A stretch of 36,259 nt of DNA. It comes from CAYLLN01 sp040901775. Lineage in GTDB: Bacteria > Planctomycetota > Planctomycetia > Pirellulales > Pirellulaceae. Location of the stretch: the NCBI GenBank assembly GCA_040901775.1, contig JBBDYF010000087.1, forward strand, positions 1 through 36,259. The letters run 5' to 3'. Each line of letters begins with the position of its first letter. Position 1 is the first letter of the stretch. The position numbers and the translations under genes were made by a program. The notes beneath the pieces are model-generated. The model worked only from the letters and a program-made list of their open reading frames with translations. It did no database searches and had not been told where the DNA came from. Positions 19,264 through 26,627 of this stretch are shown one piece after another.

Positions 19264-20442
19264 ATGCGGCAGATAGCACGATACAAGTCGATCCTCGGCT
19301 GGCCTGCGTTGTTGCCTTGCGCGTTGCTAGCGTCAAGCGCGACCCTCGCGCAAGAAGGGCCGCAGCGATTGCCCGCGCCCGAGGTGCCGGTGCGCCAGCT
19401 GCAGCCGCAAGTGGGTCCGGCGCTTGACGGGCCTCGGATCGACGGGCCTCGGATCGACCAGCCGGTATCCGTGCCGTACAGCGGGCCGCCGCTGGGAATT
19501 GATGGCCCAGTGCATTTGCCTCCTCCGGGAGCCGAGATCGTTCCCGAGCTGATTGCGCCCGGCATCGGTCCCGAAGAGTTGGTTCCCTTCGCGGACAGCC
19601 CGATCGGCCCCATTTTGCCGGAAGCCGAGTACTACGCGGTTCCGCAAAAGCTGAGCAGCTACAAGGATGGCTTCTTCCAAAAGCTCTCGTTCAGCGGTGC
19701 CTGGATCGGCACGGCGGAAGACCCGGCCGACCTGGGCGTGACCGAAATCGAGTTGTTCCTGACGGTCGCCTTGCCCGCGCCGATCAAGGAATGGCCGCTG
19801 TTCATTACGCCCGGGATCAACATGTACTTTCTCGACGGGCCGGGCGTGACCGACCTGCCGCCGCGGCTGAATACGGCCTACGTCGATTTTATGTGGGCCC
19901 CGCAGATTTTTCATCGTTACCGGTTCGTGCTTTCCGTCGCCCCCAGCGTGCTGAGCGATTTCCAGTCGAGCGATGCCGATATGTTCCGCCTGACGGGGAA
20001 AGGGCTGGTCGTTTACGACTGGGCACCCGATCGCTTGCAACTCGTGGCCGGCCTGTTGTATCTCAACCGCGACGATGTGCGGCTCTTGCCCGCGGGGGGG
20101 CTGATCTGGAAGCCGGCCGAGTGGACGCACTTCGAGCTGATCTTTCCCAAGCCGAAGCTGGCGGTGCGGTTTGGCGTCGGCGAAGGGTACGAGGACTGGC
20201 TGTATGGCACGGCAGAGTTCGGCGGCAACACCTGGTCGATCCAGCGCGACAGCGGCGCGCAAGACAAGGTGACCTATCTCGACTATCGCTTGCTGTTGGG
20301 GGTCGAGCGGAAGCTGAACGGGGGGGCCGGCTACCGGATCGAAACGGGCTACGTCTTTGGCCGCACGATCGAGTTCGCTTCCGGCGAGGGAGATTTCGAC
20401 CCGCAGAACACCTTCATTCTGCGCGGCGGGCTGACGTTCTAG
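19264..20442 (+). CDS. Outer-membrane beta-barrel protein, copy 2 of a tandem pair
   Basis: The protein has 392 residues from ATG 19264, 23 bases after copy 1. A signal peptide ('ALLASSATLAQ', to about residue 30) precedes a Pro/Gly-rich linker with two adjacent DGPRI repeats and a barrel domain of about 260 residues that ends in LTF. It shares the signature blocks of copy 1 across the whole barrel ('YLNRDDVRLLPAGGLIW' against 'YLDRNDIKLLPAGGLLW'), so the pair arose by duplication. The linkers have diverged strongly. The frame is open far upstream inside copy 1, but this is an overlap artefact. The two are probably co-transcribed. Function unknown. Confidence 0.82.
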   Translation: MRQIARYKSILGWPALLPCALLASSATLAQEGPQRLPAPEVPVRQLQPQVGPALDGPRIDGPRIDQPVSVPYSGPPLGIDGPVHLPPPGAEIVPELIAPGIGPEELVPFADSPIGPILPEAEYYAVPQKLSSYKDGFFQKLSFSGAWIGTAEDPADLGVTEIELFLTVALPAPIKEWPLFITPGINMYFLDGPGVTDLPPRLNTAYVDFMWAPQIFHRYRFVLSVAPSVLSDFQSSDADMFRLTGKGLVVYDWAPDRLQLVAGLLYLNRDDVRLLPAGGLIWKPAEWTHFELIFPKPKLAVRFGVGEGYEDWLYGTAEFGGNTWSIQRDSGAQDKVTYLDYRLLLGVERKLNGGAGYRIETGYVFGRTIEFASGEGDFDPQNTFILRGGLTF

Positions 20443-20448
20443 CTGTGG

Positions 20449-20476
20449 CTCGGCGGGAGCCTCGCCCTCCCAGAGC
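20449..20476. repeat. GC-rich hairpin repeat between convergent genes
   Basis: The sequence GCTCGGCGGGAGCCTCGCCC followed by TCCCAGAG can fold with a GGGAG/CTCCC stem. A second copy of its tail (gccctcccagag) follows directly at 20478-20489. It fills nearly all of the 48-base gap between the barrel gene and the convergent UnbV gene and may act as a two-sided terminator. Confidence 0.5.
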
Positions 20477-20490
20477 TGCCCTCCCAGAGT

Positions 20491-22170
20491 TCATTGGTCG
20501 GGGTCGCCGGCACCCTGCTTCAACACCAGCAGGCGATCCGCAACTCCCCCCGCGAACACTTCGGCTTTTCCTCCGGGCCAGCGAACCTCGATCCGCTCGA
20601 CGCGATCCCGTTTGCCCAAGCCAAACTGCAAGCGCGTGCCGAAGTGGCTCTGATATCCCCGGCCGCTGTGAACCTCGGCAACTTGCGTGAGATCGCCGGC
20701 CACGACCCGCACGCGGGCCCCCACGCCGTCGGCATTGCTGGCGACTCCTTGCAGGCGAACCTGCAGCCAGTGGTTGCCGGCGGGAGATTCGTTCCGCAAG
20801 ATCGTGGGCAAGGCGTTCGAGTTGAGCACGACGGCATCGACGTCTCCATCGTTGTCCAGATCGTCGAAGGCCGCGCCGCGACTGCTTTCGACCACCGCCA
20901 GGCCGTTGCCGGCCGACTGCGATGCGTCGCTGAATTTTCCGGTTCCGTCGTTGACCAGCAGATAGTTGGGCAGCTTCAGGGCGGTGCGATCGTCGATCAG
21001 TTCGATCCGGTCGAAATGGCCGCAGGCGATGAACAGGTCGCGGTCGCCGTCGTTGTCGAAATCGATCAACCCCGGGCCCCACTCCACATGGGCGAACAGT
21101 TCGTTGGTAATCCGGGCGGCGCTGGTGGCATCCTCGAACAAGCCGCGACCCAGGTTGCAAAACAGGATCGGCATTTCGGACTGGTACGAGGTGACGATCA
21201 GGTCGAGGCGGCCGTCGTTGTCGTAGTCGCCGCAATCGACCCCCATGTTCGAGATCGCCTTGCCGTAAAAATTGCAGGCGGCCCCGGCCAAGAGCGCCCG
21301 CTCCTTGAAGTTGCCGCGGCCGTCGTTTTGAAACAGGAAGTTCGGCTTGCCGTCGTTGGCGACGAAGACGTCCGTATCGCCGTCCTCGTCGTAGTCGAAA
21401 CAGAGCGTCCCCATGCTGGGACCGGCCACGGCCGCAATTCCCGACGGGCCGCTGACGTCGGTAAACTTGCCGTTGCCGTCGTTGCGAAACAGCGTGTCGG
21501 CCACCGGCTGATAGTACTGCGGCCCGGCTTGGAACTTTCGCCCGCCGATCACGATCGGAACGTGGTTCTCGTAGGTGAAGTTGACGTAATTGCCGACGTA
21601 CAAATCGAGATCGCCGTCTCCCTCCATGTCGAAAAAGCTGGTCCCCGCCCCGACCTTGTCGCCGTTGGCGACGCCGGCCTGGGACGTCACGTCGGTAAAG
21701 GTCTTGTCGCCGTTGTTGCGGTACAGCACGTCCGGCCCAAAGTTGTTCACGAACAGGTCCTGGTCGCCGTCGTTGTCGTAGTCGCCGGCGGCAACCCCCA
21801 GGCTGTGCTGCAAGTCGCCCAGTCCCGCCGCGGCGGTCACGTCGGCAAAGGTCCAGTCGCCGTTGTTGCGGTACAAAGCGTCGCGCGGCGGAGGGTCGAT
21901 GACCGTCCCCTTCAAGGGAGCCCCATTGAGCAGATAGATGTCGATCAGGCCGTCGCCGTCGTAATCGAAGAGCGCCAGGCCCGACGCCATTCCTTCGACG
22001 ATGTATCCCTGGCCCCCCCCGCCATCGCGATGCTGAAAGGCGATGCCCGATTGGGCCGTCGCATCGACCAGCTCGATCGAAGTGGCGGCCGGCGGAGCGG
22101 CATGGGCCATCGACGAAGCGATTGCGAAGACAAGCAGGGCGCTGTGGCGGACGGAGCGACGTGGTTTCAT
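20491..22170 (-). CDS. Secreted FG-GAP/VCBS repeat protein with ASPIC/UnbV C-terminus (CRTAC1-type)
   Basis: The protein has 559 residues. The signal peptide ends 'SSMAHA'. At least seven FG-GAP/VCBS-type blades carry Ca2+-binding loops of the form D-x-D-x-DG-x-x-DL (for example DYDGDGLIDI, DYDNDGDQDL, DFDNDGDRDL), so an integrin-like beta-propeller is expected. The final part has the UnbV pattern: 'NHWLQVRLQGVASNADGVGA' and 'SHFGTRLQFGLG' followed by 'VERIEVRWPGG'. Family members are secreted, and most have no known function. The ATG at 22170 overlaps the stop of the upstream TPR gene (ATGA), which makes this the last gene of a four-gene operon. A longer open frame upstream (to 22374) lies inside the TPR gene and is rejected. 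Confidence 0.9.
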   Translation of the reverse strand: MKPRRSVRHSALLVFAIASSMAHAAPPAATSIELVDATAQSGIAFQHRDGGGGQGYIVEGMASGLALFDYDGDGLIDIYLLNGAPLKGTVIDPPPRDALYRNNGDWTFADVTAAAGLGDLQHSLGVAAGDYDNDGDQDLFVNNFGPDVLYRNNGDKTFTDVTSQAGVANGDKVGAGTSFFDMEGDGDLDLYVGNYVNFTYENHVPIVIGGRKFQAGPQYYQPVADTLFRNDGNGKFTDVSGPSGIAAVAGPSMGTLCFDYDEDGDTDVFVANDGKPNFLFQNDGRGNFKERALLAGAACNFYGKAISNMGVDCGDYDNDGRLDLIVTSYQSEMPILFCNLGRGLFEDATSAARITNELFAHVEWGPGLIDFDNDGDRDLFIACGHFDRIELIDDRTALKLPNYLLVNDGTGKFSDASQSAGNGLAVVESSRGAAFDDLDNDGDVDAVVLNSNALPTILRNESPAGNHWLQVRLQGVASNADGVGARVRVVAGDLTQVAEVHSGRGYQSHFGTRLQFGLGKRDRVERIEVRWPGGKAEVFAGGVADRLLVLKQGAGDPDQ

Positions 22171-23687
22171 GGCTTGGGCGGCGAAGATTCGGCAGGTGGC
22201 GAAGTGGGTTCCCGTCCGCTGGGTGTCAACCCGGGAAGGGTCGGATCGAGTTGGCGGGCCATGTCGAAGGCGGCTTGGGCGCTGGCCGGATCGTCCAGCA
22301 ACCGGCAGGTCGAGGCGAGCAGGATGTAGCCCTCGGCGGTCGGCTCGCGCCGCACCGCTTCCTGCGCGTACCACCGCGCCTGCGGCGCCCGCCTCGATTC
22401 CAAGTAAAACTGGGCCAGCGTGGTGTAGCCAATGGCTGCTTCGGGCCGGATGGAAATGGCTAGTTTCAAGGCGGCCTCGGCCGATTCGGGCTCGCCCAAT
22501 TGGGCGCTGGCCTGGGCCAGGTGAAAAAAGTTTTCAAAGCGGCCAGGTTCGATCTCGACCAGCCGGCGGCGCACGACGCGCTCTTCGGCCGCCATGCCCG
22601 CCGCCTGGTACAGGTCGCCCAGCGATCGACAGGCTGCGAAGTTCGCCGGATCGAGCGCCAGCGCGCGGAGCAGCAAGCGTTCCGCTTCCAACGAGTCGTC
22701 CTGGGCGGCATGAACGGCTGCCGCCTCGGTGAGAATGGCGACGGCGGTTCGCCGGGCTTCGGCGGTCGAAAGGACTTGAAACCGCTGCTCGGCCGCGATC
22801 GGCTGGGCCGCGCTCAGTTCGGTGTACTTCTGGCGGTACTGGGCGGCCGCCTCGTCCTTGCCTTGCTGGGCGCAGGCATTGGCAAGGGCGAAATAGGCCG
22901 CCGCCGATCGCGAACCGAGGTCGATCGCGCGGCGGAGGGTCGCTTCCGCTTCGGCGGCCTTGCCGAGCTTCAATTGGGCTTGCCCCAAGACCAGCGTGTG
23001 GGAGGGTGAATCGGGATAGGCCGCCAAGGCCTGTTGCAGCACCCGTTCCGCCTCTTCGCTACGTCCCAGGTTGGTCAGAGCGACCCCCAAGTGATGCAGC
23101 ACATCGGGCGAATCGCTCGCTTGGTCCACGGCCTTCTGCAACGTCGAAGCGGCCATTTCACTATCGCCCCGATCCATGGCAACGGCGGCCAGATTGACGT
23201 AGTACTGCGGATTTTCGGGCGACAACTCGATGCATTGCTGCCACAGCTTCTCGGCCTGGGCCGTTTGCCGCAACTGCGCGTGCATCATGGCGGCGACGTG
23301 CAACGCTTCGGCTAGGCTGGGAAACCGCGAGCGCAATTCCTCGGCGACACGTTGCGTCTCTTGCTGCAATTGCTCGGCACTGGCGAACAATGCAGCCGTC
23401 GGAAGGATGATCGTCGGTTCGCGCCGGCTCGAGGGATCGCTTGCCGCCGAGCGCCGGTCGGTCGCTGCAGCTTCCGGTGCAGCGGCGTTCGCTTCCGGGC
23501 CCGCCGGCGAGTTCGGTTCCTGCCCCGTGGGCAGCAGATACACAACCGACAGCCCGACGGCTGCGGCCACCGCGGCCAGGCCGACGATCAATCGGCCATA
23601 CGGAACCACGGCCGGCCGAGGTTCGATGTCGCCGTCTTCGTTAGCAGTTTCACTTTCGCGATCGTGAACTTTCCGGCGGTCTCGCAT
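22167..23687 (-). CDS. Membrane-anchored periplasmic TPR protein
   Basis: The protein has 506 residues from ATG 23687, 14 bases after the stop of the cytochrome gene. A charged 30-residue N-tail precedes one membrane segment (about 38-56, 'LIVGLAAVAAAVGLSVVYLL') and an Ala/Pro/Ser-rich linker. About ten tetratricopeptide repeats follow ('NPQYYVNLAAVAMDRGDSEM', 'SPDVLHHLGVALTNLGRSEE' and others), ending in a Pro/Ser tail. The topology predicts that the repeats face the periplasm. TPRs are protein-docking modules. Its place between a cytochrome with its own TPR tail and a secreted propeller suggests a scaffold for them; that is inference. The stop overlaps the next start by four bases. Confidence 0.88.
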   Translation of the reverse strand: MRDRRKVHDRESETANEDGDIEPRPAVVPYGRLIVGLAAVAAAVGLSVVYLLPTGQEPNSPAGPEANAAAPEAAATDRRSAASDPSSRREPTIILPTAALFASAEQLQQETQRVAEELRSRFPSLAEALHVAAMMHAQLRQTAQAEKLWQQCIELSPENPQYYVNLAAVAMDRGDSEMAASTLQKAVDQASDSPDVLHHLGVALTNLGRSEEAERVLQQALAAYPDSPSHTLVLGQAQLKLGKAAEAEATLRRAIDLGSRSAAAYFALANACAQQGKDEAAAQYRQKYTELSAAQPIAAEQRFQVLSTAEARRTAVAILTEAAAVHAAQDDSLEAERLLLRALALDPANFAACRSLGDLYQAAGMAAEERVVRRRLVEIEPGRFENFFHLAQASAQLGEPESAEAALKLAISIRPEAAIGYTTLAQFYLESRRAPQARWYAQEAVRREPTAEGYILLASTCRLLDDPASAQAAFDMARQLDPTLPGLTPSGREPTSPPAESSPPKP

Positions 23688-23701
23688 GGCGACAGACTTT
23701 G

Positions 23702-26593
23702 TTACTCGTTGGAAGCGGGCGATTGGACTTCTGCGGGCGCGGGCAACGCCTCGAGTTCCGGCGCGCCCGCGCGCTGCAGCGAATAAATGACCACCGCTTC
23801 GGCCGCGTGGTTGCCGGCGGGGTACTTCTCGCGCGCCAGCCGCACAGCCCGGCCCGATGCGTTGTCGTCGGGCTTGTAGCGCTCGTGCAGCGCGCGGTGC
23901 TGGGCCGCCTGCTTTTCGTCTCCCAGTTGGGCGTAGAGCTGGTGCAGATTGTAGTGGGCCGTCACGTTCTCGGAATCGAGTTCCAGCGTTTGCTGAAATT
24001 GGCGGACGGCATCTTGCAGATAGGCGGTGCGCTCGGTGCGGTTGGCATCGCCCCGGATTTGCTTGGCCTGGTCGAAGAGCGTGCCGCCCAATAGGTTGCG
24101 CACCTCGTAGTCGAGGCTGAAATCGAACTTCCGACGGATCATTTCGGGCGTTTTGTCTTCCAATACTTTGCGAAAATTGGCGGCCGCTTCGGCCAGCCGG
24201 CCCTGCTGCCGGTTGACTTGCCCGTTCATCCAGGCGAGCGTCCACGGAGGCGCGGGAGGGTCGGTATGCGCGGCGGCGCGGTGCAGCGCCTCGGACGCCT
24301 CATTGAGTCGCCCTTCGGCAAAATAGACGCGGGCGAGGTTCAAGGGGCCATCGTAGCGGCCCAGCTTCTCGACTTCTTGAAAGGCGGCTTCCGCCTGTCG
24401 CAACTCGGCCGTCCCTTTCAGCAGCAGGCCGATGCCGTAGTCGTTCCAGCGCTGCCAGGCGGGAATGTCGCGCTCGGGATTGGCGACCGCCGCGGCGCTG
24501 CCCGCGACGGGAAAGGTCACGCGATCGACCGCCAACGTGGTAATCGGCAACTGGTTGACGTAGGTTTCGCCGCCGTCGTCGCCCCGGATCGGCTGGCCGC
24601 CGACCTGGCCGTTTTTGGCGACGAACTGCATGTACTCCGCGTCGAACTTGCGATACTGCAATTTCACTTCGACCGTCAGGGGCTCGGTCGCGCCGGCAGG
24701 AACCACCAACTCGTAATGCAGGCTGGCCGCGGCCCCCGGCGGAATCTGATGGTTGTAGAGCGGCGTGAAGATGTCTTGCGGATTGCGGCGGTTGATCCGG
24801 TTTCCGTCTCGGTCGAGCATGAAGACATTCACGAAGTGCGACCAGGGATCGACCTCGTTCCCCTTGCTCTCGTCGATGCCTCCGCTGCGCCCCACCACCC
24901 GGTCGCCCATTTTGACCGTCAGATCGACCCAAATCTCATTCGAGTCGGCCGTTCCCTGCGTGAAGGGATGACCCAGCGTGAGCGTGCGGATGACGGTCTC
25001 GAACAGGTATCGCTTCCCCGGCTCCAAAACGGGAACTTCCGGCCGGAGCGGCGCGTGCAACGTGCCGTCGATGGTTCCGTCGTCCCGCAGGCCAAATAAA
25101 TCGATCCGCACCGAGTCTTTCATGAATTGCTGATGGGCCGCGACGATCTCCGGTTTGTTGCGGAGCCAGGCGATCCCCGTATTGGCCGCGGGAAACAAGT
25201 GATTGTGGACGCTCAGCTTGTCCGCACCGTCAAAAAATTGGGCGCCAAAGTCGCTGGAAGCCTGCAGCGGCATGTGGCACTGGGCACAGTTCGTCTTCGC
25301 TACGGGCGGATAGTAAAAGCTCCGCGCCCCGTGCCCCGAGACGCCGCTGAGCAGGTACGGATCGTGATGATTCTGGCCGCGCAGGAATTCTTTGTAGTGG
25401 TTCAGTTCTTGCGGCAGGCTCACCTTGTGACAGGTCGAGCAAAAATCGGCCGACTTGTGAAACTCCTTCAAAAACGTCTTTTTGTGCAAGGCCGGCTTGG
25501 CCTTGACAAGTTGCGCGTTGACCCACTGCAAAAAGGGATTGTCGCTGGTCGCGAACGGATAGTGCTGGGGCTCTTCGATCGTGTAGTCCGCATTTCCGCG
25601 GGTGCTGTTGACGTGCGTAATCGCGTGGCAGGTCGTGCAGGTGATTCCCGCGTGGGCCGTGTCGTGCTTGAGCAGGTCGAAGTTCGGATCGTCGAATGCC
25701 CCGCTGAAAAACGGGACCGGATCGTGGCAGCCGGCGCACCATCGCGAGGCCTTGACGTTGCCGTCGCGCTTCAGCGAAACCTCGCGCGTCTCTTTGATAC
25801 TGGCCAGGTAGGCGGCGTTGTTGAACGAACTGAAGCGATGAACGCTCTGCTCCCAGCCGGCATGAACGTCGGCGTGGCACTTTTTGCAGTAGTCGTCCAT
25901 CATCAGGGTCTTGGCGGGAATGAAATTCCCGGTGGCCGTGCGTGCCAGCGACGGCTCGAAATACTGCTCTCCTTCCGGCGGCCCGGCAACATTCCACTTC
26001 CGCGGATCCTGCGAGTGCAGGGCGATCATCGCCACCACGGCCGCGGCCACGGCGCCCGCGTAGCCCAGGCCGACGCGCCACTTGATCGGCGGTCCCGCCA
26101 GGCGATGCAGCCAGTACAGCCAAGCCGCCAAGAGCGGCAGCAGGACGTGCAGCCAATACGTCGCCGCGCGCACCGTGGGGTGCCGCAAGTCGATGCCGGC
26201 CACGCGAATCAGCAAGACGCCCGTCACCAGCACCAGCAGGGAAACCGCGAACAGGGCATAGCCCACTCGCACGGCGCGGCGGTTCTTGCGCCGCCAGCTA
26301 TTGCGCATGTGCAACAGGCCAAACACCACGAACGGCGCGACCAGCAGCAACCCGAGCACCACATGCCCCAGGAACATGAGCTGGTAGAAATAGTTCTGAT
26401 AAACGTGGCCGGTCACCGCCTCGAGCGCGGTGACGCTGAGCAGATAGCCCGAATTCGCGCCCAACAGCGCCAGCATTCCCAGCACCACGAAAAACAGCTT
26501 GCGCAGGCGGGGCGTAATGGCAGGAACGTATTTTTTGCGCTCGCCGCGCGGCCGCGGCGTGGGTTTCTCCGCGGGAATCGTGGGAGTAGCCAT
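23702..26593 (-). CDS. Membrane multihaem cytochrome: b-type-like membrane part, five CXXCH motifs, TPR tail
   Basis: The protein has 963 residues. About five membrane helices lie at 33-55, 71-95, 110-133, 145-163 and 175-193. His63/His77 and His149/His163 are each 14 residues apart, matching the spacing of bis-His haem-b ligands in cytochrome b; haem binding here is inferred. The periplasmic part has five CXXCH sites: CKKCH 236-240, CAGCH 286-290, CTTCH 319-323, CSTCH 385-389 and CAQCH 436-440. Many further His residues could serve as sixth ligands. Then come a beta-rich region (about 480-690) and several TPRs (about 715-920). Likely role: passing electrons from membrane quinol to periplasmic haems, or the reverse. 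It lies 34 bases after the 1246-residue gene and 14 bases before the TPR gene. The exact donor and acceptor are unknown. Confidence 0.88.
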   Translation of the reverse strand: MATPTIPAEKPTPRPRGERKKYVPAITPRLRKLFFVVLGMLALLGANSGYLLSVTALEAVTGHVYQNYFYQLMFLGHVVLGLLLVAPFVVFGLLHMRNSWRRKNRRAVRVGYALFAVSLLVLVTGVLLIRVAGIDLRHPTVRAATYWLHVLLPLLAAWLYWLHRLAGPPIKWRVGLGYAGAVAAAVVAMIALHSQDPRKWNVAGPPEGEQYFEPSLARTATGNFIPAKTLMMDDYCKKCHADVHAGWEQSVHRFSSFNNAAYLASIKETREVSLKRDGNVKASRWCAGCHDPVPFFSGAFDDPNFDLLKHDTAHAGITCTTCHAITHVNSTRGNADYTIEEPQHYPFATSDNPFLQWVNAQLVKAKPALHKKTFLKEFHKSADFCSTCHKVSLPQELNHYKEFLRGQNHHDPYLLSGVSGHGARSFYYPPVAKTNCAQCHMPLQASSDFGAQFFDGADKLSVHNHLFPAANTGIAWLRNKPEIVAAHQQFMKDSVRIDLFGLRDDGTIDGTLHAPLRPEVPVLEPGKRYLFETVIRTLTLGHPFTQGTADSNEIWVDLTVKMGDRVVGRSGGIDESKGNEVDPWSHFVNVFMLDRDGNRINRRNPQDIFTPLYNHQIPPGAAASLHYELVVPAGATEPLTVEVKLQYRKFDAEYMQFVAKNGQVGGQPIRGDDGGETYVNQLPITTLAVDRVTFPVAGSAAAVANPERDIPAWQRWNDYGIGLLLKGTAELRQAEAAFQEVEKLGRYDGPLNLARVYFAEGRLNEASEALHRAAAHTDPPAPPWTLAWMNGQVNRQQGRLAEAAANFRKVLEDKTPEMIRRKFDFSLDYEVRNLLGGTLFDQAKQIRGDANRTERTAYLQDAVRQFQQTLELDSENVTAHYNLHQLYAQLGDEKQAAQHRALHERYKPDDNASGRAVRLAREKYPAGNHAAEAVVIYSLQRAGAPELEALPAPAEVQSPASNE

Positions 26594-26627
26594 GTTTTCA
26601 CTATAAGGCCAGATTCCCGGCCGTCAA

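Noticed and set aside
20494..22329. Long plus-strand open frame (611 codons) opposite the FG-GAP/UnbV gene
   Set aside because: It mirrors repeated Asp/Gly-rich codons of the real gene, giving Val-rich repeats with no domain or signal; the minus strand has clear domains and a coupled start.
22171..22374. N-terminal extension of the FG-GAP/UnbV protein
   Set aside because: It lies inside the TPR gene and lacks pattern, and the internal ATG at 22170 has a proper signal peptide and a coupled overlap.
23688..24245. N-terminal extension of the TPR protein
   Set aside because: It overlaps the cytochrome gene, is Arg-rich and has no domain; the ATG at 23687 directly follows that gene.
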